Shown in pieces: positions 1 through 8,138 of a stretch of 64,000 bases of DNA (position 1 is its first letter; every line of letters begins with the position of its first letter). Position numbers and translations under genes: made by a program. Under the pieces are notes generated by a model that saw nothing but the letters and a program-made list of their open reading frames with translations, was not told the DNA's origin and did not search any database. The stretch is taken from assembly GCF_007858285.1 (NCBI RefSeq), contig NZ_VFIL01000004.1:248001-312000 (forward strand), read 5' to 3'. This DNA comes from Pseudomonas brenneri. Its GTDB lineage: Bacteria; Pseudomonadota; Gammaproteobacteria; Pseudomonadales; Pseudomonadaceae.

Positions 1-786
1 CCAACCGCTGTAACCGGCGCCCAACAGTACGTCCAGCAACTCGGCGAAGTCGATATCGCCATCCCCCGGCACGGTGAAGGTGCCGTTGACGATACAGTCG
101 GGGAAGCTCCACATCTGGTTGCGCGCCAGTTGCACCACCGGCTTGCGCACGTCCTTGAAATGCACATGGCAGATGCGCGCCAGGTGCTTGCGCAGCACCT
201 CGACCGGCTCGCCGCCGCCCATGTAACAGTGCCCCGAATCAAACAGCAGGCCGACCTCCGGGCCGGTGAGGCGCATCAAGGTGTCGATGTCTTCCGGGGA
301 TTCGACATAAGCGCCCATATGGTGGTGATAGGCCAGGCGCACGCCCTGGGACAGGGTAAAACGCGCAAGCTCGGTGAGCTTGTCGGCGTAGGCCTGCCAC
401 GCCTGCTCACAGTGGAAACGCGGACGTTCGATCAGGCGGACCGGCGAGCCCTGGATCGAGTCGGCCACTTCACCGTAGACCAGCACCGTGGCACCGTTCT
501 CACGCAGCAGTTGCACATGACTGGCGATGGCGTCGATTTCCTCGGCCACCGAACGTCGGGCCAGGCGGCTGGAGTACCAGCCGGAGACCAGCGCCAGGTC
601 GTAGGGGCGCAACACATCGCCCACGCCCTTGGCGTCCTTGGGGAACTTGCCGTTGAGCTCGAAACCTTCGTAGCCGATGGCCTTGCCTTCGCTGAGCGCG
701 GTGCTCAAGGGCGTCTCGCCGCCCAGGGCCGGCAGGTCGTCGTTGCTCCAGGAGATGGGGTTGATGCCAATACGGATTGCGGGCAT
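1..786 (-). CDS. iolE: Myo-inosose-2 dehydratase (C-terminus beyond the window)
   Basis: Second step of myo-inositol catabolism: removes water from 2-keto-myo-inositol. The reading frame starts at ATG 786-784 and runs off the window edge, giving about 262 residues of a protein usually near 300. The N-terminus begins MPAIRIGINPISWSNDD, and the metal-binding TIM-barrel features HHHMGAYVES and LLFDSGHCYMGGG are visible; both are typical of the sugar isomerase/epimerase-like IolE fold. It lies downstream of iolC on the same strand, separated by a REP hairpin pair, so it is probably in the same transcript. The missing 3' end is only a window effect. Family assignment is firm; cotranscription is inferred. 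Confidence 0.9.
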   Translation of the reverse strand, partial: MPAIRIGINPISWSNDDLPALGGETPLSTALSEGKAIGYEGFELNGKFPKDAKGVGDVLRPYDLALVSGWYSSRLARRSVAEEIDAIASHVQLLRENGATVLVYGEVADSIQGSPVRLIERPRFHCEQAWQAYADKLTELARFTLSQGVRLAYHHHMGAYVESPEDIDTLMRLTGPEVGLLFDSGHCYMGGGEPVEVLRKHLARICHVHFKDVRKPVVQLARNQMWSFPDCIVNGTFTVPGDGDIDFAELLDVLLGAGYSGW

Positions 787-834
787 GGCTGCACCTTTTA
801 TTGTTTTAACCTGAGATCACTGGGATCTGCTTTC

Positions 835-923
835 TGTAGGAGCTGGCTTGCCTGCGATAGCGGTGGGTCAGGCACTTAATGTGTATCTGACAGACCGCTA
901 TCGCAGGCAAGCCAGCTCCTACA
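835..923. repeat. REP doublet (REPIN), GTAGGAGCTGGCTTGCCTGC type
   Basis: Two inverted arms (TGTAGGAGCTGGCTTGCCTG at the left and its complement at the right) enclose about 40 bases, forming a long hairpin between iolC and iolE. The same arm recurs at 31705-31793. REP doublets in such positions are known to modulate mRNA 3' ends and stability; a role here is inferred. Confidence 0.9.
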
Positions 924-934
924 ATTGATCGTGT

Positions 935-2872
935 TTAAACTCTGGAGCTGCGCCAAGCCTGGATCAATTGCTCGAAGATCTGCTGCACTTGCTGGATCAA
1001 CGTTTCGTCGTCAATTTCACCCGCCAGCCACGCCCTGCTCGGCTCCTGGAAGATCGTGCGGCCCACGGCAAACCCACGGCAGGTCCGGCTCTGGCCCGCC
1101 TGCTGGAAGCCCTCGGCCAAGGATTGCGCCGGAGCATTGAGACCCAGCAATACCACGCCCCGGCAATAGGGATCGCGCTCCTCGATCAGCTCATCGAGCT
1201 TGCGCCACTGCTCGGCAGTCTGCGCCTCGATCTTCCACCACGCCGGGTAGATGCCCAGGTTGTACAAGCGCTTGAGGCTGCGATAGAGCACATCCGGGTA
1301 GGTCGAAGGATGATCCTTGGGTGGCACCACTTCCAGCAGCAGTTCATGGCCGCTGGTTTGCGCTGCCTGGTACAGGCCCTTGAGCTGGGCTTCCTGCTCA
1401 AGGCGCAGCAACGGCTCGTCGTCGGGGTGAAACTGCACCAGGCACTTGATGATCTGCTCCTGGGGCCAGGCGATCAGGTTGCTGCCAATCGAACGGCCAT
1501 GCTCGAACGCCAACGGCCGCGAGCCCTGGACCTCTACCGGGCGCGCGACCCACCAGCCACGGCCGGTGGCGGCGTTCAGCGCATCCTGGCCAAAACGCTG
1601 GTCGGCCAAAATGCCCACATCGGCCTCGACGCCCTGCTCGCGCAGCTTGCCTTCGACACGCTCGACCGCCTGGATAAACAGCTGCTTGATCGCGCTGATC
1701 CGCGCGGGGTCCTGGCCACCTTTTTGCGCCAGCTCCACCAGTTGCCAGCGATGATCGAAGGCAAACACAAACAGTTGCTTCCAGTTTTTGCGCGGCACGC
1801 TGACCTGATGCAAACGTTGCAATACCGGGTCCAGGTCCGGCCGGGTGATGGGCACCGGGCTGTTGAACAGGTATTCGAGTTCCGCCGGGGTCGGCATTGC
1901 CGGGGCGCAGGCATGGCGCGACACCACCAAACCGCCGCAGGCATTGGCCAACTGGCAGCAACGCTCATCACTGGCCTCGTTCAGCCAACCACTGAGGAAA
2001 CCCGCCATAAACGCATCGCCGGCCCCCAGTACATTGAGCACTTCGACGCGCACGCCAGGGTAAATCGCACCGTCTGCCAACCGTGCCGGGATCTCGCCGT
2101 GGATCACCGTGCAACCCTGCGGGCCGAGCTTGACCACCAAGGTCGCCGTCGTCAGGCGCCGCACCGTGCGCAAGGCGCTGAGCAGATCCGCACTGCCGCC
2201 GGCAATCAGGAACTCTTCTTCGGTGCCCACAATCAGGTCGAAACGCCCGAGGATGCCCTGCACATGCTGGCTGACATTCTGGTCGGCGACAAAACGGGTC
2301 TCGCCGTCGGCCTTGCCCGCCAGCCCCCAGAGCACCGGGCGATAGTCGATATCCAGCACGCGCTTGACGCCGTGCCGCTCGGCGTAATCCAGGGCCTGGA
2401 GGCTGGCCTGGTACACGTCGCCGGTAGAAAAATGGGTGCCGGTGATCAGCAGCGCCTTGCTGCTGGCAATAAAGGCTTCGCTGATATCTTCGGCACGCAG
2501 GGCCATGTCCGCACAGTTTTCGCGGTAGAACACCAACGGGAAGGTTTCGCGGTCCTTGAGGCCCAGCAGGACCATGGCGGTCAGGCGTTGTGGGTCGACG
2601 GTGATGCCACTCACATCACAGCCTTCACGCACCAACGACTCCACCAGGAAACGCCCCATGTGATCGTCGCCGACCCGGCTCAACATCGCCGACCTGAGCC
2701 CCAGTCGCGCCGTGCCAAAAGCGATATTGGCGGAAGATCCACCCAGGTACTTGGCGAAGCTTGAGACATCCTCCAGCCGCGCCCCGACTTGCTGCGCGTA
2801 CAGGTCGACGCCCAGGCGCCCGAGACAAATCAGATCCAATTGACGCCCACTGGCAAAACGAGTCTGGCCCAT
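935..2872 (-). CDS. iolC: Bifunctional 5-dehydro-2-deoxygluconokinase / DUF2090 aldolase-like protein
   Basis: A 645-residue two-domain enzyme of inositol catabolism. Residues about 12-330 are a PfkB-family sugar kinase with the GAGDAF signature at 283-288, whose Asp is the catalytic base, and a conserved GGSSANIA segment near 44. Residues about 340-640 are DUF2090, related to class I aldolases, and may act on the phosphorylated product. The fusion is common in pseudomonads and replaces separate IolC and IolJ proteins. I chose the ATG at 2872 because AGGAG precedes it by 5 bases; an upstream in-frame ATG at 2962 would add 30 residues of unrelated composition. It is divergent from iolR and probably repressed by it. 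Kinase assignment is firm; the aldolase role is inferred. Confidence 0.92.
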   Translation of the reverse strand: MGQTRFASGRQLDLICLGRLGVDLYAQQVGARLEDVSSFAKYLGGSSANIAFGTARLGLRSAMLSRVGDDHMGRFLVESLVREGCDVSGITVDPQRLTAMVLLGLKDRETFPLVFYRENCADMALRAEDISEAFIASSKALLITGTHFSTGDVYQASLQALDYAERHGVKRVLDIDYRPVLWGLAGKADGETRFVADQNVSQHVQGILGRFDLIVGTEEEFLIAGGSADLLSALRTVRRLTTATLVVKLGPQGCTVIHGEIPARLADGAIYPGVRVEVLNVLGAGDAFMAGFLSGWLNEASDERCCQLANACGGLVVSRHACAPAMPTPAELEYLFNSPVPITRPDLDPVLQRLHQVSVPRKNWKQLFVFAFDHRWQLVELAQKGGQDPARISAIKQLFIQAVERVEGKLREQGVEADVGILADQRFGQDALNAATGRGWWVARPVEVQGSRPLAFEHGRSIGSNLIAWPQEQIIKCLVQFHPDDEPLLRLEQEAQLKGLYQAAQTSGHELLLEVVPPKDHPSTYPDVLYRSLKRLYNLGIYPAWWKIEAQTAEQWRKLDELIEERDPYCRGVVLLGLNAPAQSLAEGFQQAGQSRTCRGFAVGRTIFQEPSRAWLAGEIDDETLIQQVQQIFEQLIQAWRSSRV

Positions 2873-3113
2873 GCTGGCTCCTGTTATTTTTATCAGCCCG
2901 CGCCTGCCGTCAAAACGGCGACGCTCTTGGTGGATGCAGACTAGGACGTCCGGCGCCATCAATCAATATTTATTCTATAAATATTTTATGTGGAATATAT
3001 TTTCCATTAAGGTATTTTTTGGTGCCTTCCCTGTAGACTTGCGCCCATTGACCTATTGTCAGGGGCACCGTGCCTGTCACCTGCCCTGTAAGAACAAGCC
3101 AGAAGGATTGCTT
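2873..3113. promoter_or_regulatory. Divergent iolC / iolR promoter region
   Basis: A 241-base gap between the divergent starts of iolC and iolR. Bases 2963-3020 are markedly AT-rich in an otherwise GC-rich region, as expected for promoters, and contain the 14-bp palindrome annotated separately. I could not assign -35/-10 boxes with confidence. Confidence 0.6.
2992..3005. promoter_or_regulatory. Candidate IolR operator, GGAA-N6-TTCC
   Basis: GGAATATATTTTCC is an inverted repeat of the form GGAA-N6-TTCC, extended by one base on each side (T...A). It sits in the divergent promoter, about 109 bases from the iolR start and 120 from the iolC start. As I recall, the same pattern was defined for the RpiR-type IolR of Sinorhizobium meliloti. 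Binding here is inferred. Confidence 0.55.
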
Positions 3114-4025
3114 ATGTCCCGCACCGATCAGCAGTCTTGCGCCGAGACCGACGCTCTCGCCAATCCTCCGATCAATGCCGAACGTCTGTTGCAGTTGATC
3201 ACCGACGAATACGAAAGCCTGCCCCGCCAGCTCAAGCGCATCGCCAGCTACATGAGCCAGCAGAGCGATCGGATCATGGTCGACCGCATCAGCGATATCG
3301 CCCGGGAATGCGAAGTCCACCCGTCGGCCATCGTGCGTTTTTCCCAGCGTTTTGGTTTCAGTGGCTTCAGTGAAATGCAGGCGCTGTTTCGCGAGGCGTA
3401 TACCCACAAGACCACGCCGGTGCAGAACTACCAGCAGCGCATCCGCAGCATGATCGCCAACAAGTCGCAGAAAGCCAGCGGCGGCGACCTCGCCCGCGAG
3501 TGCGTGAGCGCCACGCTGTCCGGCATCGAGCGCCTGGGCCTGGAACTGGACGACGCGGCCTTCGAGAAAGCCGTGGACCTGGTGGTCAACGCCGACAATA
3601 TCTACGTGGTTGGCGTACGCCGCTCGTTTGCGGTGGCCGACTACCTGGTCTACAACCTGCAACACACCAACAAGCGCATCCACCTGGTCTCGGGCCTGGG
3701 CGGCAGCTACCGCGAACAGATGCGCAGCGTACGCGCCAATGATCTGGTGATCGCCATCAGCTTCACGCCCTACGGCAAGGAAACCCAGCACTGCCTGCGC
3801 ATCGCCCAGCACCACCAGGCCAAGACGCTGATCATCACCGACAGCAACCTGTCGCCGCTGGCCAAGCGGGCCAACGCGGTGTTACTGGTCAATGAAGGGT
3901 CTTCGTTCGCGTTTCGCTCGTTGAGCGCAACGCTGTGCCTGTGCCAGGCGTTGTTTATTGCCGTGGCGTACCGGCTGGAGCTGAAGGTCGATGAGATTCA
4001 CGAACAGGTGGGGTTCGACGACTAA
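3114..4025 (+). CDS. iolR: RpiR-family transcriptional regulator of inositol genes
   Basis: A 303-residue repressor-type protein. It has an N-terminal RpiR helix-turn-helix domain (roughly residues 20-95, with the helix HPSAIVRFSQRFGFSGFSE) and a C-terminal SIS sugar-phosphate-binding domain (roughly 130-280, containing NIYVVGVRRSF and DLVIAISFTPYGKE). The SIS domain would sense a phosphorylated inositol catabolite. ATG 3114 was chosen because AAGGA lies just upstream; longer in-frame extensions run into the AT-rich promoter. Its position divergent from iolC is the usual one for the inositol regulator, and the nearby GGAA-N6-TTCC palindrome supports autoregulation and iol repression. Confidence 0.88.
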   Translation: MSRTDQQSCAETDALANPPINAERLLQLITDEYESLPRQLKRIASYMSQQSDRIMVDRISDIARECEVHPSAIVRFSQRFGFSGFSEMQALFREAYTHKTTPVQNYQQRIRSMIANKSQKASGGDLARECVSATLSGIERLGLELDDAAFEKAVDLVVNADNIYVVGVRRSFAVADYLVYNLQHTNKRIHLVSGLGGSYREQMRSVRANDLVIAISFTPYGKETQHCLRIAQHHQAKTLIITDSNLSPLAKRANAVLLVNEGSSFAFRSLSATLCLCQALFIAVAYRLELKVDEIHEQVGFDD

Positions 4026-4154
4026 AAAGGCCTGCGCCATATTCCACATTTTGACCGAGGTGGCCCTGAGAATTGCCTACATGAATTTTCTTTTAGAAAC
4101 CTCACTATCATTTCTTGGCAAAATGCTTCACTCCAGTTTGACCAGGTAGCCCCC

Positions 4155-4838
4155 ATGACCCGTATTTTGACCATCGAAGACGACGCTGTGACGGCCCGCG
4201 AGATCGTCGCCGAGCTGAGCAGTCATGGCCTGGACGTGGACTGGGTAGATAACGGCCGCGAAGGCCTGAGCCGGGCCGTCAGCGGCGATTACGACCTGAT
4301 CACCCTCGATCGCATGCTCCCGGAGCTCGATGGCCTGGCCATCGTCACCACCCTGCGTACCCTCGGCGTGTCGACGCCGATCCTGATGATCAGCGCCCTT
4401 TCCGACGTGGATGAACGGGTCCGCGGCTTGCGGGCCGGTGGGGATGACTACCTGACCAAACCCTTCGCCTCCGACGAGATGGCGGCCCGGGTCGAGGTGC
4501 TGCTGCGCCGCAACAATGCGGTGAAGGCTGCGCAAACCGCACTGCGCGTGGCCGACCTGGAATTGAACCTGATCAGCCGTGAAGCCAGCCGCGCCGAGCA
4601 GCCTTTGAGCCTGCTGCCCACCGAGTACAAGCTGCTGGAGTTCTTGATGCGCAACACCGGGCAAATCCTCTCGCGGATGATGATCTTCGAGGAAGTCTGG
4701 GGTTATCACTTCGACCCGGGCACCAACCTGATCGACGTACATATCGGCCGCCTGCGCAAGAAAATCGACCCCCCGGGCCAGACGCCGCTGATTCGCACGG
4801 TACGAGGCTCGGGCTATGTCATTGCTGAACCCGTCTAA
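4155..4838 (+). CDS. OmpR-family response regulator
   Basis: A 227-residue two-component regulator. It has an N-terminal receiver domain with acidic pocket DD (residues 9-10), phospho-acceptor D52 (in ITLDRMLPE) and the conserved Lys of YLTKPF. The C-terminal winged helix ends in LIRTVRGSGYVI, typical of OmpR/PhoB. The stop lies 23 bases inside the following histidine kinase gene, so the two are translationally coupled and form a cognate pair. The signal is not evident. It resembles regulators of the CusR/QseB type, but I cannot name the orthologue. Family assignment is firm. Confidence 0.9.
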   Translation: MTRILTIEDDAVTAREIVAELSSHGLDVDWVDNGREGLSRAVSGDYDLITLDRMLPELDGLAIVTTLRTLGVSTPILMISALSDVDERVRGLRAGGDDYLTKPFASDEMAARVEVLLRRNNAVKAAQTALRVADLELNLISREASRAEQPLSLLPTEYKLLEFLMRNTGQILSRMMIFEEVWGYHFDPGTNLIDVHIGRLRKKIDPPGQTPLIRTVRGSGYVIAEPV

Positions 4839-6204
4839 CGGCTGGCGCTCGTCCAGCAGCCGGTTGCTGGCGCTGTACAGTTCGCTGTTCGTGGCCTGGA
4901 GCTGCATCCTCATGGGGGTGTTGTACTACGAGGTCTCGGGATACCTGGGCGACCTTTCGCGCCACTCGTTGATGCAACGCCAACACCTGTTCCAGCGATT
5001 CGAGGGCGCACAACTGGATGAAGCCCTGGCCACCAGCATGACCTTCGACATGAAGGGCATCGACGCCTACGGCCTGTTCGATGGGCAACAACGCCCACTC
5101 AGCGGCCCGATCCAGCAGATTCCAGCAGGCTTGCCCCTCGACGGGCGCATCCATGCCTTGGCCAACTGCATCGAGTCGGATGACCCGAAACTGCCCCTGG
5201 GCAGTTGCGACGCCGTGGCGACCCAGACCCAGGATGGCCGCTGGCTGGTGCTGGTACGCGATAACGGCTCATTGCTGGGCGTGACCCGGATCATCCTGCA
5301 AGCCCTGCTTTGGGCGATCTCCCTGACCATTATCCCCGGCGTCGCCGGCTGGCATCTGCTGCGCCGGCGCCCGTTGCGCCGGATTCGCGCAATCCAGGCC
5401 AGCGCCGAAGCCATTGTCGCCGGCGACCTGACCCATCGCCTGCCGCTGTCCAACCGTCGTGACGAACTGGACATGCTGGCGGCCATCGTCAACGCCATGC
5501 TCGGGCGCATCGAAAAACTGATGAACGAGGTCAAGGGCGTGTGCGACAACATTGCCCATGACCTGCGTACCCCGCTGACCCGTTTGCGTGCGCAGTTGTA
5601 CCGGATCAAGCAACAGGCCGATGAACACTCGCCCCTGGCCTTGCAACTCGATGAAGTGATCAACGAGACCGACACGCTGATGGCGCGCTTTCGCGGCTTG
5701 CTGCGCATTTCCGAACTGGAAGACCGGCAACGACGCTCCGGCTTCCTGGTGTTCGATCCCCTGCCGTTGCTTCAGGAACTCCATGACTTCTACCTGCCGT
5801 TGGCGGAAGAAGGCCAGTTAGCGCTGCTGTTGCAGGTCCCCGAAGCACTGCCGCCGATTAATGGTGACCGCGCGCTGCTGTTCGAAGCGCTGGCCAACCT
5901 GCTGAGCAACTCGATCAAGTTCACCCCGCCGGGCGGCGAAGTGATTGTGCGAGGGAGCAACGAGGCTGGCAGTACGCGCATCGATGTAGTGGACTCCGGC
6001 CCAGGAATTCCAGAAGCAGAACGGGCCGCGGTGTTCCAGCGTTTTTACCGGGTCGATGACGGTCAGCAACAGGGCAGCTTTGGCCTGGGCCTGTCGATTG
6101 TGGCGGCGATCATCAACCTGCATGGCTTTGGGCTGGAAGTCGGCAGCAGCGAGCGCGGCGGCGCGCGACTGACCCTGCAATGCCGCCCAAAAAACCCACT
6201 GTAG
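4816..6204 (+). CDS. Sensor histidine kinase, cognate to the preceding regulator
   Basis: A 462-residue membrane kinase. TM1 spans about 19-39, a periplasmic sensor of about 115 residues follows (with two cysteines, C118 and C131), TM2 is about 157-178, then a HAMP linker. The HisKA box has the phospho-accepting H248 in AHDLRTPLTRLR, followed by an HATPase with an N box (LLSNSIKF), DSGPGIP and GLGLSI. It overlaps the response regulator gene by 23 bases. The stop codon is TAG, whose bases belong to the left arm of the following REP hairpin (protein end ...NPL, CTG TAG). The ligand is unknown. Confidence 0.9.
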   Translation: MSLLNPSNGWRSSSSRLLALYSSLFVAWSCILMGVLYYEVSGYLGDLSRHSLMQRQHLFQRFEGAQLDEALATSMTFDMKGIDAYGLFDGQQRPLSGPIQQIPAGLPLDGRIHALANCIESDDPKLPLGSCDAVATQTQDGRWLVLVRDNGSLLGVTRIILQALLWAISLTIIPGVAGWHLLRRRPLRRIRAIQASAEAIVAGDLTHRLPLSNRRDELDMLAAIVNAMLGRIEKLMNEVKGVCDNIAHDLRTPLTRLRAQLYRIKQQADEHSPLALQLDEVINETDTLMARFRGLLRISELEDRQRRSGFLVFDPLPLLQELHDFYLPLAEEGQLALLLQVPEALPPINGDRALLFEALANLLSNSIKFTPPGGEVIVRGSNEAGSTRIDVVDSGPGIPEAERAAVFQRFYRVDDGQQQGSFGLGLSIVAAIINLHGFGLEVGSSERGGARLTLQCRPKNPL

Positions 6205-6226
6205 GCGCCGGCTTGCCGGCGCCTAC
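6201..6226. repeat. REP hairpin between convergent genes
   Basis: A near-perfect palindrome (GTAGGCGCCGGC, TTG, CCGGCGCCTAC) lies between the ends of the histidine kinase gene and the convergent SRPBCC gene. Position and stem strength suggest a bidirectional terminator or 3' end stabiliser, without a clear T-tract. It overlaps the kinase stop codon. Confidence 0.8.
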
Positions 6227-6230
6227 AAGG

Positions 6231-6647
6231 TCAGGCCGGGAAATTTTTGCGCAAGGCCTCGACACCACCGGTATAAACGCCGCTGAACAGCGCTTCGACC
6301 TCAGCCTCGGTCACACCGGCGATCGGGGTGAACACACCTGACCAAGTGACTTTGGCCGAGTGTTCACCCAGCGCTTCAACCTGCAAGGTCGCCAGATACG
6401 CGCTCACCGGGAACGGCGATTCACTGATCGTGTAACTGTAGGTGCGCGCAGCGTTATCAAAGGTCTGCAGATGCTCGACCACCACCGCGCCATCCACGGT
6501 TTGCAGATGACGCACACGCCCGCCTTCGCCCGGTTCGCTCTTGGCAATCAGGGGCAGCCAATCGGGCAACGAGTTGAAGCCGCCGACCAGGTGCCAGACT
6601 TCGTCGGCCGAGGCCGGGATTTCAATAAAAGCAGCGGCTTTGGCCAC
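6231..6647 (-). CDS. SRPBCC-family (START-like) protein
   Basis: A 138-residue small lipid- or ligand-binding fold protein of the polyketide cyclase/SRPBCC group. It opens VAKAAAFIEIPASADEVW and contains GGFNSLPDWLP, both hallmarks of this family. I chose the GTG at 6647 because GGAG lies 7 bases upstream and family members begin M-A-K-A-A-A; an ATG at 6665 would add six residues but has no ribosome site. It is a monocistronic gene on the minus strand, convergent with the histidine kinase. The biochemical role is unknown; nothing in the context indicates a substrate. Confidence 0.8.
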   Translation of the reverse strand: MAKAAAFIEIPASADEVWHLVGGFNSLPDWLPLIAKSEPGEGGRVRHLQTVDGAVVVEHLQTFDNAARTYSYTISESPFPVSAYLATLQVEALGEHSAKVTWSGVFTPIAGVTEAEVEALFSGVYTGGVEALRKNFPA

Positions 6648-6780
6648 GATAAAACTCCACAACATGAGGAAAAGGGAGGCCAGCTTACGCTGCCTGTCGG
6701 CGCTCGTGCCATTGGTGGGTGGCCCACCGCCTCAAGCGAAGAAGTTTGCACGCACCACCTATCTTACCGGGACCGCTGAA

Positions 6781-8100
6781 TCAGAACAGCCACTGGCCGA
6801 TCAGCCAGGCATTGGCGCCGCTGATCACGCTGAACAGACTCCAGGCCAGGATCCTGGTGGGCAGGCGATTGACGAAAGGCCCCATCAATTGCCGGTCGCC
6901 GGTCATGCGGATCAGTGGATACAGGGCAAAGGGCAACTGCAGGCTGAGCACCACCTGGCTGAGGATCAGCAACTTGCCAATGGCATCGTCCCCCATCAAC
7001 CACACCCCGAGGAACGCCGGGATCAGCGCCAGGCCACGGGTGATCAGGCGGCGTTGCCAGCAGGGAATGCGCAGGTTGAGGTAGCCCTCCATGATCACCT
7101 GGCCGGCGATGGTCCCGGTGAAGGTCGAGCTTTGCCCGGACGCCAGCAAGGCAATGCCGAACAGGATACTGGCGAAGGCGCCGCCCACCAGCGGATCCAG
7201 CAGATGGTAGGCATCCTGGATCTCCACGACCTCGGTATGGCCGGTCTGGTGGAACGCCGCAGCCGCCAGCACCAGGATCGCGGCATTGACCAGCAAGGCC
7301 AGGGCCAGGGAGCCGATGGTGTCGATGCGCGCCAGTTTGACCGCATCCTGGCGGCTGGCCAGGTCCTGGCCGAACAGGCGGGTTTGCACGATGGACGTGT
7401 GCAGGTACAGGTTATGGGGCATCACCGTGGCCCCGAGGATGCCGATGGCCAGGTACAGCGGCGCGGCATCGCTGATCGCCGAGAGCGACGGCGTGAAACC
7501 ACGCAAGACGTCCGGCCAATAGGGTTTGATCAGCACCAGCTCGACGAAGAAGCACACGCCGATGGTCGCCACCAGCGCCAACATGATCGCTTCCAGGCGC
7601 CGGAAGCCACGGTTTTGCAGGGCCAGGATCAGCAACGTGTCAAACGCGGTGATGACAATGCCGGTGGTCAGCGATACCCCCAGCAGCAGGTGGAACGCCA
7701 GGGCGCAGCCGAGGACTTCGGCCAGGTCGGTGGCGATGATCGAGATTTCCGCCAGCACCCATTGCGTGCGCGCGGAGCGCTGGCTGTAGCGTTCGCGGCA
7801 CAACTGCGCCAAGTCCTTGCCGGTGGCGATGCCCAGCCGTGAACACAGGCACTGCACCGCCATCCCCGCCAGGCTCGCGAGCAACACCACGAACAACAGG
7901 CTGTAGCCATAGCGCGACCCGGCCTCGATGGCCGTGGCCCAGTTGCCGGGGTCCATGTAGCCGATGGAAATCAGCAGGCCGGGGCCGGCAAACTGCAGCA
8001 CCCGTTTGAAAAACGACGCGCGGGGATCAACGGGGATGGTGCCCGCCACTTCTGGCGGGCAGAACGGGGCAGTGGCAATTTTCGGCAGGCTGAATTTCAC
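6781..8100 (-). CDS. mntH: NRAMP-family Mn2+/H+ symporter
   Basis: A 439-residue inner-membrane divalent metal importer. TM1 carries the metal-binding motif DPGNWAT and TM6 the motif MPHNLYLHT, both diagnostic of NRAMP/MntH. About eleven hydrophobic segments are visible. The start is GTG at 8100 (reading MKFSLPKIA). It lies 38 bases downstream of the lipase-like/YaaW-like gene on the same strand, so cotranscription is plausible. I saw no clear Mur, Fur or MntR box in the short gap. Function is firm at family level; manganese preference is inferred from family knowledge. Confidence 0.92.
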   Translation of the reverse strand: MKFSLPKIATAPFCPPEVAGTIPVDPRASFFKRVLQFAGPGLLISIGYMDPGNWATAIEAGSRYGYSLLFVVLLASLAGMAVQCLCSRLGIATGKDLAQLCRERYSQRSARTQWVLAEISIIATDLAEVLGCALAFHLLLGVSLTTGIVITAFDTLLILALQNRGFRRLEAIMLALVATIGVCFFVELVLIKPYWPDVLRGFTPSLSAISDAAPLYLAIGILGATVMPHNLYLHTSIVQTRLFGQDLASRQDAVKLARIDTIGSLALALLVNAAILVLAAAAFHQTGHTEVVEIQDAYHLLDPLVGGAFASILFGIALLASGQSSTFTGTIAGQVIMEGYLNLRIPCWQRRLITRGLALIPAFLGVWLMGDDAIGKLLILSQVVLSLQLPFALYPLIRMTGDRQLMGPFVNRLPTRILAWSLFSVISGANAWLIGQWLF

Positions 8101-8138
8101 GCGGGGTACCAGGCAGACACACAGGACAAGGACGCAGC

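Noticed and set aside
968..2764. A 598-codon plus-strand frame opposite iolC
   Set aside because: Antisense of a well-conserved kinase/DUF2090 gene; its translation is His/Arg/Gln-rich with no recognisable motif.
6541..7842. A 433-codon plus-strand frame opposite mntH
   Set aside because: Gln/Asp/Arg-rich antisense reading of a clear NRAMP gene; no ribosome site or motif.
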